From the NCBI RefSeq assembly GCF_004801885.1, contig NZ_SSSM01000001.1:248001-312000 (forward strand): a DNA stretch of 64,000 nt, written 5' to 3'. This stretch comes from Naasia lichenicola. GTDB taxonomy: Bacteria > Actinomycetota > Actinomycetes > Actinomycetales > Microbacteriaceae. Below are positions 8,180 to 18,450 of this stretch, in pieces. The notes below the pieces were generated by a model, which worked only from the letters and a program-made list of their open reading frames with translations, did no database searches and was not told the DNA's origin. A program made the translations under genes and the position numbers. Within the stretch, counting starts at the first letter, position 1, and every line of letters begins with the position of its first letter.

Positions 8180-8641
8180 GTGAGCGACACAGCACCCTCT
8201 GACACCGCGACGGGAGGCGCCGCTGCCTGGCAGCGACTCTGCGCCCTGATCGACGACGATCCGCACCTCTGGCCCGAGGTCAGCGAGGCCCTCGACGAGG
8301 GAGACGACCCGTGGGAGGCGCTGATCGGCAGCCTCGACGACGCGGGCGCCCTCGCCTATCTCGACGTGGACGACACGGGCATGGAGCTCGCCGACGCGCT
8401 CGCCCAGCTGCCCCGGGTCTTCAAGCTGCAGCCCGATCTGGGCGAGGCCAACGACACCGATGAGCTCCGCGAGGCCATCGCGGTCGCGGACGGCATCCTC
8501 GCCGAGGGCGGGCTCCGACTGCTGCTGCTCGAGGACGACGACGATGACGCGCAGGCGCTCGTCGTGGTGCCGGCCGAGTCGGTGGACGACATCGTGGATC
8601 TCGCCACCAGCCTCGGCCACACGGCCAGCAGCTTCGGCTGA
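8180..8641 (+). CDS. Acidic hypothetical protein (DUF6630-like)
   Basis: A 153-residue, strongly acidic protein without membrane segments. Alternating helical blocks (WQRLCALIDDDPHLW, PWEALIGSLDDAGALAYLDV, MELADALAQLPRV) resemble DUF6630, a family without known function. I am unsure of this match. A DDDDD run lies at about residues 115-121, before the last helix pair. GTG at 8180 lies six bases after CAAAAT (8168-8173), suggesting leaderless translation. An earlier ATG at 8111 would start inside the palindrome and is less likely. It is followed by a repeat element and a convergent gene. Confidence 0.6.
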   Translation: MSDTAPSDTATGGAAAWQRLCALIDDDPHLWPEVSEALDEGDDPWEALIGSLDDAGALAYLDVDDTGMELADALAQLPRVFKLQPDLGEANDTDELREAIAVADGILAEGGLRLLLLEDDDDDAQALVVVPAESVDDIVDLATSLGHTASSFG

Positions 8642-8660
8642 GCTCTCGGCCTGTCGGGCT

Positions 8661-8744
8661 GACCTGACCGGAATGGCGGGTGTCCGGTCAGCCAGTTGAC
8701 CCGAGTGGCGGGTATGCGCGCTCGCCACCCGCCATTCGGGCCAC
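8661..8744. repeat. Intergenic element with three copies of an AATGGCGGGTG word
   Basis: The word TGGCGGGT occurs at 8674-8681 and 8706-8713 (step 32) and inverted as ACCCGCCA at 8727-8734, separated from the second copy by 13 bases. Matches extend on both sides (CCGGAATGGCGGGTG, CCGAGTGGCGGGTA, CCACCCGCCATTCGGG). The element fills the gap between two convergent genes and could act as a two-way terminator, although no T-rich tail follows. Confidence 0.75.
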
Positions 8745-8792
8745 CTCGCGGTCGCGCCTCGAAAGCGGGCCCGAAGGCGGTCTGCGCCGGCG

Positions 8793-9422
8793 TCAGTGCG
8801 CGGTCAGCGTTCCGATGAACCAGAACACGGGCCCGCAGATGACCGTGACGGCGACGCCCATCAGCATCGCCCGCCAGATCGGATGGCGCTCGTGCCAGTA
8901 GAGCTTGTCGCCGTAGGTGCCTCGCAGGTCGGCCATCGTGGTCGGCTCCGAGACCCGGAGCGTCGGCACGTCGAAGGCGTGCACGACCGCCTCGATCGCA
9001 TCCTCTCCCCAGAACTGCCCCCGCAGTCGGATCCGGGTCCGCTCGAGGGCGTCGAGCACGAACAGCTGCTTGTAGGCGGTCGGCGAGTTGCCGTCGGTGA
9101 CGGACACCACGACGGTGGAGGCGATGTCCGTGCGTGGCGTGAAGACAGGACGTCCGAAGAAGCCCGTCTCCTTGATGCCGTCGGCGGTGATCCGCAGCTT
9201 TGCCCGGCGCACGCCCCGACTGAGCAGCAGGATGGTGGCGGTGATGGTCGCATGCAGCACGAGGATGTACGGCCAGGTGCCGCGGGGGATGGTCAGCGCG
9301 TACAGGGCGATGATCGGGGGCGCGACGAGCAGGGCCGCGCTGAGGCCGTAGCGGTTGCTCAGATGGCCGACCAGCGGTCGCAGCATCGCCGGCTGATCCA
9401 TCGCCGGCTGGTGCATCGTCAT
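8793..9422 (-). CDS. Hypothetical membrane protein with central soluble domain
   Basis: A 209-residue protein. Two adjacent helices at about residues 27-45 and 50-68 are followed by a soluble beta-rich region (about 70-165; LRITADGIKETGFFGRP) and a C-terminal helix at about 185-205. The arrangement resembles small actinobacterial membrane proteins with a PH-like domain, but I do not recognise a specific family. ATG at 9422 is the first start. The repeat MHQPAMDQPAML at residues 3-14 is low complexity, so the true start could be slightly later. The gene is divergent from the small zinc-ribbon gene. Confidence 0.6.
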   Translation of the reverse strand: MTMHQPAMDQPAMLRPLVGHLSNRYGLSAALLVAPPIIALYALTIPRGTWPYILVLHATITATILLLSRGVRRAKLRITADGIKETGFFGRPVFTPRTDIASTVVVSVTDGNSPTAYKQLFVLDALERTRIRLRGQFWGEDAIEAVVHAFDVPTLRVSEPTTMADLRGTYGDKLYWHERHPIWRAMLMGVAVTVICGPVFWFIGTLTAH

Positions 9423-9446
9423 CGAGAACCCATCGGCGAAGCATAA

Positions 9447-9462
9447 GCCCCCGCGTGGGGGC
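9447..9462. other. Short GC hairpin between divergent genes
   Basis: GCCCCC-GCGT-GGGGGC forms a six-pair stem with a four-base loop in the gap between the divergent genes at 9422 and 9514. Its role is unknown. Confidence 0.5.
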
Positions 9463-9513
9463 GATGCCGGAAGGACACAGCCTCGTCATCGCCCGAAAAC
9501 CTATGCTGGCGAG

Positions 9514-9669
9514 GTGGCAGAGATCGAGCAGTGCTCCAACGAGGACTGCGAGCTGTTCGAGCGTCCCGTGCTCATCGACGACGATCTCGAGGACGCCGAT
9601 TCGTTCGACGGGTCGGGTGGGCAGCTCGGCATCTGCCCAGCCTGCGGAGTGACCCGGGAGTACGCCTGA
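9514..9669 (+). CDS. Small zinc-ribbon protein, 51 residues
   Basis: A short acidic protein starting MAEIEQCSNEDCELFERPV and ending GICPACGVTREYA. The two cysteine pairs (C7/C12 and C41/C44) fit a zinc ribbon with CxxxxC and CxxC knuckles. GTG at 9514 lies six bases after a TATGCT hexamer (9502-9507), which suggests a leaderless transcript. The next gene begins one base after its stop, so both are probably one transcription unit. Small proteins of this kind often bridge to RNA polymerase or ribosomes; function here is unknown. Confidence 0.65.
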   Translation: MAEIEQCSNEDCELFERPVLIDDDLEDADSFDGSGGQLGICPACGVTREYA

Positions 9670-9670
9670 G

Positions 9671-9976
9671 ATGGCGGACATGCCTGAAATCGGCCGTCAG
9701 GCCGCGCACATCCTCCTCGACGCGGTGATCGCCTTCGAATCCGGTCGGGACCAGGAGGACAACGTCGTCGCGATGAATCTCGCTCTCCAGCGACTGGATG
9801 ATGTGGGCGCTGTCGACGTGCTCACCTCACCGAGTGGCGACATCACGCTCGAAGTCAGCAACCTGGCCGGGGGAGCGGTGGTCGCCCTGAACTGGCTCAT
9901 CGAGCAGCTGGCGTTCCGTGAGGTGACCGATCGCGAGGTCGTCATCGCCCGACTGCGGGAGTTCCTGGACCAGTAG
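9671..9976 (+). CDS. Hypothetical protein, second gene of zinc-ribbon pair
   Basis: A 101-residue soluble protein, mostly helical with a central beta pair (VDVLTSPSGDITLEVSNLAG). No family recognised. ATG at 9671 lies next to the stop of the zinc-ribbon gene (TGAGATG), so translation is likely coupled. Its last codons and stop (CTGGACCAGTAG) form the first unit of a 16-base tandem repeat that continues into the intergenic region; repeat expansion at this point would not alter the protein. Confidence 0.6.
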   Translation: MADMPEIGRQAAHILLDAVIAFESGRDQEDNVVAMNLALQRLDDVGAVDVLTSPSGDITLEVSNLAGGAVVALNWLIEQLAFREVTDREVVIARLREFLDQ

Positions 9977-10027
9977 AGCCTTGGACCAGTAGAGCCCTAG
10001 ACCAGTAGAGCCTGGACCAGTGGGCCC
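9966..10027. repeat. 16-base tandem repeat spanning a stop codon
   Basis: Four units of TGGACCAGTAGAGCCT (9966-9981, 9982-9997, 9998-10012, 10013-10027) with few changes; the last two are one base shorter. The first unit holds the last four codons and stop of the gene ending at 9976. The repeat is probably a slippage product. It lies between convergent genes. Confidence 0.85.
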
Positions 10028-10060
10028 GCGCCGGAATCAGCCGGTCCTGCACCCGACCCT

Positions 10061-10597
10061 TCAGTCGCGGATCCGCCGTCCGAGCAGCACGCGGTTCAGC
10101 GCCCAGCCCGCGGCCGTGACGAGCAGCACGGCGGCCGCCATGCTGAGCAGCTCCGCGGGCGCCGTCAGGATGCCCAGGCTCACGATGAGGGTGGTGGCGC
10201 CCGCGGGAGGGTGCGGGAGCTTGAGCAGCGACAGGATCGCCGTGGTCAGCGCCACCGACAGCGCCCCCGCGGCGACGTAGCCAGCCGTCAGGCCGCCCAC
10301 CGGCGCGGGCGGCTGACCGGCGAGACCGAATGCGGCGAAGCAGGCGATCCCGACGGCTATGCCGATCAGGTGCCCGACGGCGGCGTTGAGCGGACGCGAC
10401 GCGGGCTGACCCGGGGACTGGAAGAAGAGCATCACCGTCGGGCCCAGGCTGGGGAACAGCCACGGCTGCATCAGCGCCAGACCGACCGCACCGGAGAGCC
10501 CGAGGACGACGAGCGACAGCAGCCCGGCGTAGATCGCAGGTGCAGCCCGGCCGCGGTCTGCGGACACGGGACCGCCCGAGAAGCGATCCTCGCTCAC
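10061..10597 (-). CDS. HPP family membrane protein
   Basis: A 178-residue protein with five to six membrane segments and the family tag HPPAGATTL at about residues 125-133. HPP proteins are small four- to five-helix proteins. Cyanobacterial and chloroplast members have been shown to carry nitrite, so an anion role is possible. The GTG start overlaps the stop of the preceding gene as GTGA (10594-10597), making it the third gene of the operon headed by the molybdopterin oxidoreductase. That partner strengthens a link to nitrate or nitrite, but this is inference. Segments with QPWLFPSLGPTVMLFF also fit the family. Confidence 0.8.
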   Translation of the reverse strand: MSEDRFSGGPVSADRGRAAPAIYAGLLSLVVLGLSGAVGLALMQPWLFPSLGPTVMLFFQSPGQPASRPLNAAVGHLIGIAVGIACFAAFGLAGQPPAPVGGLTAGYVAAGALSVALTTAILSLLKLPHPPAGATTLIVSLGILTAPAELLSMAAAVLLVTAAGWALNRVLLGRRIRD

Positions 10598-11052
10598 GAG
10601 GCGACCAGTAGCGCCTGCGGGGCGGCCTGCTTCATCCGGGTGGACAGCCAGCGCAGCTGGACAGCCGTCTCGGCCTCGCACGCCGCGACGACGGCGAGCA
10701 GCTCGTCGTCGCGCAGCGCCTGGCCGGCCTGCTTCACCAGGGTCCAGGTCATGTCGACGAGCGTGGCGAGCAGGTAGACGTCCTGGAGATCCCGGAGCAG
10801 TCCGAGCCCGCCCGTGCGCGTCTCGGTGAGCGCGGCGGCATGGAAGCGCTCCGGCTCGTCATCGGGCTGCTCTCCATAGCGATCGATGATGGGACCGAGG
10901 GCGGACTCATGTCGATCGCACTGGTCGGCCAGCGTCCGGCACAGAGAGAGGACGTCGGGCTCATCGCCGTGCCCGTCGGCGACCTGCCGGAACGACTCCG
11001 CCAGCGCCCGCTCGCCGCCGTGCAGCAGACCGAGGTAGACAGGCAGTCTCAT
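10594..11052 (-). CDS. Hypothetical helical-bundle protein in molybdoenzyme operon
   Basis: A 152-residue all-helical protein. Residues 10-60 (LHGGERALAESFRQVADGHG, CDRHESAL) and 95-140 (DMTWTLVKQAGQALRDDELL, EAETAVQLRWL) give helices with His/Glu/Asp at intervals like a ferritin- or hemerythrin-like bundle, though metal ligands cannot be assigned firmly. It lies between the molybdopterin oxidoreductase (ATGA overlap at 11049-11052) and the HPP protein (GTGA overlap), so all three are co-translated. A chaperone or cofactor-handling role is possible from context only. Confidence 0.6.
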   Translation of the reverse strand: MRLPVYLGLLHGGERALAESFRQVADGHGDEPDVLSLCRTLADQCDRHESALGPIIDRYGEQPDDEPERFHAAALTETRTGGLGLLRDLQDVYLLATLVDMTWTLVKQAGQALRDDELLAVVAACEAETAVQLRWLSTRMKQAAPQALLVAS

Positions 11053-13541
11053 GCGGCACCCTCATCCCGGTGGTCGTCGGGGGTGAGAGGAGGCGCAGTG
11101 GGACGAACCGTCTCCACGACCTCCGCATCAGGACCGCCGATCGTGGGCGGCACGGATGGATCCGACGGCCGGGACGCCGCTGTCGTGGGCGCCGGAGCGG
11201 GTCCTCGGCCGTCGGCCACCTTCTGCACACGAACCGCGGCGACCTTGAACAGGGGCTGCTTCGACACCGGATCCCACTCCGTCCTGGTCAGCTCGTTGGC
11301 GGCGCTGGGACGCCCATCAGGGCCGGAGCGCTCGTCCTGCCAGTACCCGTAGTGGAACGGGGCGAAGACGCAGCCCTCGCGCACGCCGCCGACGCGCGCC
11401 GGCACGACGATCTCGCCATGAGAGGAGGAGACCCGAACGATGTCGCCCTCCGCGATGCCGAGGTCGCGCGCATCCGCCGAGGAGATCTCGATCCACGCCG
11501 ACGGGGCCGCGCGATCCAGCTGACGCGATCGGCGCGTCTTCGTGCGCGTGTGGAACTGGTACGCGGTCCGCCCGGTCGTGTAGCGCAGCGGAAACTCCGC
11601 GGTCGGGGTCTCATGCGCGGGGATGGCGGGCGCCGGCTTCAGCAGGGCGCGTCCGTCGATGCGCATCGCCGAGAACGCCTCGCGGCCCACGGTGGCCCCG
11701 GTCAGCAGATCGTGGCCGTATGACTCGGCCCGGTCCAGTTCGGTGGGGAAGTGCCCGTCCGCGTACAGGCGAAGGGTGCCGTCCGGATGCTCGTCGTTGC
11801 AGGGCCATGGGATGCCGCTGCCGTCGCGCAGCTTCTCGTAGCTGATGCCGGTGTAGTCGCACAGCCTGCCGCGCGTGCACTCCTGCCAGGCGCGGAAGCC
11901 GTCTTCCGGACCCGTCCAGTCGAGCAGCGGCGAGCCGTCGTCGCGGCGGAAGTCCATCCTCCGCGAGTAGTCGAGGAAGATGTCCAGGTCGCTGCGGGCC
12001 TCGCCCGGCGGGTCGACGGCCTTGTCCGACAGATGCACGGTGCGGTTCACGTTCGTGAAGGCGCCCTGCTTCTCGCCCCATCCCGCGGCGGGAAGGACGA
12101 CGTCCGCAAAGCGGGCCGTCTCGGTCAGGTAGAGGTCCTGCACGATGAGGAAGAGCCCGTCGCGATCCAGGATCTCCCGGATGCGTGCCGACTGCGGCAT
12201 CGAGACCGCCGGATTCGTCGCCGAGATCCAAAGCAGCTCGATGCTGCCCTGCTCGACGTAGCGGAAGATCTGCATGGCGTGGGTCGGCGGCGCCCAGTGC
12301 GGGATCTTGTCGACGTGGACGCCCCATAGCTCTGCGAGCTCCCGGACGTGGGCCGGGTTCTCCCAGTTGCGGAATCCCGGCAGGTCGCCGTCCGCTCCGC
12401 ATTCGCGGGCGTTCTGCGCGGTCGGCTGGCCGTTCATCTGCAGCACGCCGGCGCCTGCTCTTCCGAGCTTGCCGGTGAGCAGGTGCAGGTTGTTGACCTG
12501 ACAGGCCGCCGCCGTGGCCTGGGCGGACTGATAGAACCCCTGGAGCACCGTCGAGAGGACCCTCTCCGAGGTCCCGAAGATGCGAGCAGCCTGCCGGACA
12601 TCCGCGGCGGAGACGCCGCAGGTATCGGCGACGGCCTCAGGGGTCCATCGCTCGACGGTCGAGCGCAGCTCATCGACGCCGATCGTGTGCGCGGTGATGT
12701 AGTCGTCGTCGATCCAGCCGTTGACGAAGAGCTCGCGGATCAGGCCGTTCAGGAGAGCCACGTTCGTGCCGGGATGCACGGCGAGATGGATGTCGGCATG
12801 CCGGGCCACCTCCGTCTCCCTCGGATCGATGCAGACGACGAGCGGCCGATCGGGGCCCGCCAGTCGATCGAGCACCCGCGCCCAGAGCACCGTCTGCGTC
12901 TCGGCCATGTTGTGGCCGAAGAGGAACATCGCCTCGCAGTCGTCGATGTCGCGGTAGGAGCCCGGCTGGCCGTCGGAGCCGAACGACTCCTTCATGGCCG
13001 TCGCCGCGGTGGCCGTGCAGAGGCGGGTGTTGCCGTCCATGTGCGGGGTGCCGATGCCCGCCTTGCCGAGGATGCCGAGCGCGTAGTACTCCTCGAGGAA
13101 CAGCTGTCCGCTGGTGTAGAAGCCGTGGCTCAGCGGCCCCTTCTCTGCGAGCAGCGCCGTGCTCCGATCGACGATGCGGCCCATGGCCGTGTCCCAGTCG
13201 GTCTCGACGAGCGCGCCGTCGACGCGGATCAGAGGACGCGTCAGGCGATCCCGGCTCTGCATGCCGGGCACGCTCCCGAAGAGCCCTTTGGGCCCCAGCC
13301 TCCCGTGATTGACGGTGTCAGCCGACCTCCCGCGGATTCCGACCATCCGACCGTCCTTGACGGCGATGTCGCAGGCGCAGCCGTTGCTGCAGAGCACGCA
13401 GGCCGACTGCACCCAGCGGTCGACGTCGGCCTCGTCGAGTCCCTCTTCGAGCTTGGAATCCACCCGCACCGGCCAGAGCTCGCCTCGGCCGAACGGAGTC
13501 CGGGTCCCCCAGATGTCTGCGATTCGATCGACCACCTGCAC
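11049..13541 (-). CDS. Molybdopterin oxidoreductase, assimilatory nitrate reductase/formate dehydrogenase type
   Basis: An 830-residue catalytic subunit. The N-terminal [4Fe-4S] region is CVLCSNGCACD at about 48-58, then the large bis-MGD domain with GNTRLCTATAATAMKESFGS (cysteine as likely Mo ligand), GQPTAQNARECGADGDLPG, and the C-terminal MopB-binding part (YTTGRTAYQFHTRTKTRRS). These features are closest to cytosolic nitrate reductases, with no signal peptide. The fourth cluster cysteine, usually in 'GRLCPKG', is Gly here (GRLGPKG). A Pro/Thr-rich tail of about 60 residues follows. GTG at 13541 has GACGGAG upstream. The gene heads a three-gene operon with the helical protein and HPP. The substrate is not proven. 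Confidence 0.8.
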   Translation of the reverse strand: MQVVDRIADIWGTRTPFGRGELWPVRVDSKLEEGLDEADVDRWVQSACVLCSNGCACDIAVKDGRMVGIRGRSADTVNHGRLGPKGLFGSVPGMQSRDRLTRPLIRVDGALVETDWDTAMGRIVDRSTALLAEKGPLSHGFYTSGQLFLEEYYALGILGKAGIGTPHMDGNTRLCTATAATAMKESFGSDGQPGSYRDIDDCEAMFLFGHNMAETQTVLWARVLDRLAGPDRPLVVCIDPRETEVARHADIHLAVHPGTNVALLNGLIRELFVNGWIDDDYITAHTIGVDELRSTVERWTPEAVADTCGVSAADVRQAARIFGTSERVLSTVLQGFYQSAQATAAACQVNNLHLLTGKLGRAGAGVLQMNGQPTAQNARECGADGDLPGFRNWENPAHVRELAELWGVHVDKIPHWAPPTHAMQIFRYVEQGSIELLWISATNPAVSMPQSARIREILDRDGLFLIVQDLYLTETARFADVVLPAAGWGEKQGAFTNVNRTVHLSDKAVDPPGEARSDLDIFLDYSRRMDFRRDDGSPLLDWTGPEDGFRAWQECTRGRLCDYTGISYEKLRDGSGIPWPCNDEHPDGTLRLYADGHFPTELDRAESYGHDLLTGATVGREAFSAMRIDGRALLKPAPAIPAHETPTAEFPLRYTTGRTAYQFHTRTKTRRSRQLDRAAPSAWIEISSADARDLGIAEGDIVRVSSSHGEIVVPARVGGVREGCVFAPFHYGYWQDERSGPDGRPSAANELTRTEWDPVSKQPLFKVAAVRVQKVADGRGPAPAPTTAASRPSDPSVPPTIGGPDAEVVETVRPTAPPLTPDDHRDEGAA

Positions 13542-13685
13542 CTCCGTCGGCAGGCTGACACGGAGAGCGCGCGGGGGGAAGGCCCTTGCGCGCGACCCTG
13601 TGCAGGACTAGCGATCGAGCCCTTCTCGGTCGCACGTCATAGGCTGCAGCAGGGTCGAACGGCGGCTTTCCGCGGAATATGAGTT

Positions 13686-13714
13686 CTGCTCGGCCTATTC
13701 CCCTGGCCGAGCAG
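13686..13714. other. Perfect 10-bp inverted repeat upstream of TM2 gene
   Basis: CTGCTCGGCC (13686-13695) and GGCCGAGCAG (13705-13714) are separated by nine bases and lie 40 bases before the TM2-domain gene, between divergent units. Candidate operator or hairpin; it is not a terminator for any gene ending nearby. Confidence 0.6.
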
Positions 13715-13753
13715 GGCGCATACGATCGGGGCACTCTTACCCGAGGAGTACCC

Positions 13754-14056
13754 ATGTCCGATCTTCCGACGTTGCTCGCGCCCCCGGCGATGCGACGGCC
13801 ATCCGAACTCGGCGCGCTGAGCTACCTGAGCGGCCTGCTGCCGCCCCGCGATCTCATCCGCGCCTACCTCCTGACCGCGCTCGGCCTCGTCGGCATCGCC
13901 GGCCTGCAGCACCTGTACCTCGGCCGCAGGCGGCGTGCGGTGCTCTGGCTGCTGACCTTCGGCCTGCTCGGCGTGGGCACGATCCTCGATCTCGCGACGA
14001 TGCGTGCGCAGGTCGAGGAGACGAACGGCCGTCGGGCCGCCGGCATCCTGCGCTGA
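13754..14056 (+). CDS. TM2 domain membrane protein
   Basis: A 100-residue protein with two membrane helices at about 37-55 and 61-80 joined by a short basic turn (LYLGRRRRAVLWLL), the TM2 arrangement. The consensus 'G--G-hrFYLG' is seen as LVGIAGLQHLYLGRRR. Function is unknown; TM2 proteins are widespread. ATG at 13754 has GAGGAG at 13742-13747. It lies on the plus strand between the divergent oxidoreductase operon and thrS. Confidence 0.75.
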   Translation: MSDLPTLLAPPAMRRPSELGALSYLSGLLPPRDLIRAYLLTALGLVGIAGLQHLYLGRRRRAVLWLLTFGLLGVGTILDLATMRAQVEETNGRRAAGILR

Positions 14057-14155
14057 GGCCCGCGCGGCGTCTCCCCGTCGGGTCGCGCGGCTAGGGTGGA
14101 GGGGTCCTTTTCGGCCCTTCCACAGGGTCGGATCCTCCGAGAGAATCGCGATCCC

Positions 14156-16197
<2,042 letters not shown>

Positions 16198-16201
<4 letters not shown>

Positions 16202-16827
16202 GCGATGTCGGAGGTGCACCCTCGGACGGTGCAGGCTCGGACGGCGCGCGCTCGGACGTGCATGCCTCGGGGGAGACCGACGGGTTCACCGGGCCGGTAT
16301 CGGTCGAGAGCTCGCTGAACCTGCCGGGTGTGCCCGACGCGTTCCAGCGGCTGTGGACCCCCCACCGGATGGTCTACATCCAGTCGGGTGCCCAGCCGTC
16401 CGACGAGGACTGCCCGTTCTGCCGCGCCCCGGAGATGTCCGACGAAGACGCGCTGATCGTGCACCGCGGCACCCACGCCTACGTCCTGCTCAACCTCTTC
16501 CCGTACAACTCCGGCCACTTGCTGGTCTGCCCCTACCGGCATGTTGCGCTCTATGACGACGCCACCGCCGAGGAGATCGACGAGATCGCCCGCCTCACCC
16601 AGACGGCGATGCGGGTGCTGCGCGAGACGGCCAAGACCGACGGATTCAACATCGGCATGAACCAGGGGCGCATTGCCGGCGCGGGAATCGCGTCGCACCT
16701 GCACCAGCACGTCGTGCCGCGCTGGGCGACCGACGCCAACTTCTTCCCGATCATCGCGGGGACGAAGGCGCTGCCCCAGCTCCTGGGAGATGTCCGCGCC
16801 GCCGTCGCCGCCGCGTGGCCCGCGTAG
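16198..16827 (+). CDS. HIT family protein (AP4A phosphorylase/hydrolase-like)
   Basis: A 209-residue protein with the histidine triad [10 protein letters not shown] at about 165-174 and the HIT beta-strand [24 protein letters not shown] near 73-77 may hold zinc. The first 40 residues are Ser/Gly/Asp-rich and probably disordered. Its place after thrS is that of mycobacterial Rv2613c, an AP4A phosphorylase, so nucleotide-phosphate hydrolysis is the likely reaction. The ATGA overlap couples it to thrS. In mycobacteria pgsA follows; here pdxS does. Confidence 0.88.
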
Positions 16828-16830
16828 ACT
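16825..16830 (+). promoter_or_regulatory. Candidate -10 hexamer (TAGACT) for pdxST
   Basis: TAGACT overlaps the stop codon of the HIT gene and lies 88 bases before pdxS. It matches the TANNNT form seen before other genes here. No clear -35 box. Confidence 0.4.
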
Positions 16831-16918
16831 CTTCCGGTAGATCAATCGGCGCGTCGGCGCAGGTCAGACGGCTGCAGCCTCACCGCTTCGACACGCACCT
16901 CAAAGGAGTGTCGGAGAA

Positions 16919-17854
16919 GTGACGGACAGCACGGTGCTAGCGAGCGGCTCGGTTTCGAACGGCCAGACGGAGTCCTCCGTCGGCACGAGCCGCGTCAAGC
17001 GAGGTCTCGCCGAGATGCTCAAGGGCGGCGTCATCATGGACGTCGTCAACGCCGAGCAGGCGAAGATCGCCGAGGATGCCGGCGCGACCGCCGTCATGGC
17101 GCTCGAGCGCGTCCCCGCCGACATCCGCGCCCAGGGCGGCGTCGCCCGGATGAGCGACCCCGACCTCATCGACGGCATCGTCGCAGCGGTCTCCATCCCC
17201 GTCATGGCGAAGGCGCGCATCGGCCACTTCGTCGAGGCGCAGGTCCTGCAGGCTCTCGGCGTCGACTACATCGACGAGTCCGAGGTCCTCTCGCCCGCCG
17301 ACTACGTCAACCACATCGACAAGTGGGACTTCACCGTCCCCTTCGTCTGCGGTGCCACCAACCTGGGCGAGGCGCTCCGCCGCATCACCGAGGGCGCTGC
17401 GATGATCCGCTCCAAGGGCGAGGCCGGCACCGGCGACGTGTCCGAGGCCACGAAGCACATCCGGACCATCAAGGGCGAGATCCGTGCCCTCAGCTCGAAG
17501 AGCCCCGACGAGCTGTTCGTCGCGGCCAAGGAGCTGCAGGCGCCGTATGACCTCGTCGTCGAGATCGCGCGAACCGGCAAGCTGCCCGTCGTGCTGTTCA
17601 CCGCCGGCGGCGTGGCCACTCCGGCCGACGCCGCGCTGATGATGCAGCTCGGCGCCGACGGCGTCTTCGTCGGCTCCGGCATCTTCAAGTCGGGCGATCC
17701 GGCCAAGCGCGCCGCCGCCATCGTGCGGGCGACCACCTACTTCGAGGACCCGGCGATCATCGCCGAGGCCTCTCGCGGTCTGGGCGAGGCCATGGTCGGC
17801 ATCAACGTCGCCGACGTGCCCGCTCCGCACCGGCTCGCCACCCGCGGCTGGTAG
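16919..17854 (+). CDS. pdxS: Pyridoxal 5'-phosphate synthase, PdxS subunit
   Basis: A 311-residue TIM-barrel synthase that makes pyridoxal phosphate from ribose 5-phosphate, glyceraldehyde 3-phosphate and ammonia supplied by PdxT. The core [19 protein letters not shown] and [13 protein letters not shown], the lysine in [14 protein letters not shown], and the phosphate loop [13 protein letters not shown] are intact. GTG at 16919 has AAAGGAG at 16901-16907 and GGAGAAG at 16913-16919. The first 25 residues are a Ser/Thr-rich extension. pdxT starts two bases after its stop. Confidence 0.96.
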   Translation: MTDSTVLASGSVSNGQTESSVGTSRVKRGLAEMLKGGVIMDVVNAEQAKIAEDAGATAVMALERVPADIRAQGGVARMSDPDLIDGIVAAVSIPVMAKARIGHFVEAQVLQALGVDYIDESEVLSPADYVNHIDKWDFTVPFVCGATNLGEALRRITEGAAMIRSKGEAGTGDVSEATKHIRTIKGEIRALSSKSPDELFVAAKELQAPYDLVVEIARTGKLPVVLFTAGGVATPADAALMMQLGADGVFVGSGIFKSGDPAKRAAAIVRATTYFEDPAIIAEASRGLGEAMVGINVADVPAPHRLATRGW

Positions 17855-17856
17855 GC

Positions 17857-18447
17857 GTGGGGGGCTCTCCCCGGTCCGTCGGGGTCCTCGCCCTGCAGGG
17901 TGACTTCCGTGAGCACATCGCGGTCGTCGACGGTCTCGGCTCGACCGGCATCGCCGTGCGCAAGCCGGAAGAGCTGGACCGGGTCGACGGCCTGATCATC
18001 CCCGGCGGGGAGTCGACCGTCATGGACAAGCTCTCCCGGCTGTACGGGATGGCCGATGCCGTGAAGGCGAAGATCGCCGACGGCCTGCCGGTCTACGGCA
18101 CCTGCGCCGGACTGATCATGCTCGCGGACACCGTCCTCGACGCGATCACCGGCCAGCAGAGCTTCGGCGGACTCGATGTCTCCGTGCGCCGCAACGCGTT
18201 CGGCAACCAGCTCGACTCGTTCGAGACAGATCTCGCCATCCCCGCGGTGGGCGCCGATCCGCTGCACGCGGTCTTCATCCGCGCGCCGATCGTCGAGACG
18301 GTGGGCCCGAAGGTCGAGACGCTCGCGGCCCTCGACGACGGTCGAGTCGTCGCGGTTCGGCAGGGAGCGCTGCTCGGCACCTCGTTCCATCCCGAGATCA
18401 CCGGCGACACCCGCTTCCACCGGTTCTTCCTCAGCACGCTCGGCTGA
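17857..18447 (+). CDS. pdxT: Pyridoxal 5'-phosphate synthase glutaminase subunit PdxT
   Basis: A 196-residue class I glutaminase that releases ammonia from glutamine for PdxS. VGVLALQGDFREH, PGGESTVMDKL, the nucleophile in YGTCAGLIML (Cys about 86) and the HPEITGD catalytic His-Glu pair are present. GTG at 17857, only two bases after the pdxS stop, shows close coupling. A repeat element begins three bases after its stop. Confidence 0.95.
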   Translation: MGGSPRSVGVLALQGDFREHIAVVDGLGSTGIAVRKPEELDRVDGLIIPGGESTVMDKLSRLYGMADAVKAKIADGLPVYGTCAGLIMLADTVLDAITGQQSFGGLDVSVRRNAFGNQLDSFETDLAIPAVGADPLHAVFIRAPIVETVGPKVETLAALDDGRVVAVRQGALLGTSFHPEITGDTRFHRFFLSTLG

Positions 18448-18450
18448 GCG

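Noticed and set aside
7430-8728. Longer minus-strand gene through the palindrome at 8082
   Set aside because: Frame differs from the isomerase-like gene, and its content is Arg/Ala/Asp shadow sequence.
16828-16918. Missing small gene between HIT and pdxS
   Set aside because: Only a promoter-like hexamer and the pdxS ribosome site are seen; no open frame with a start.
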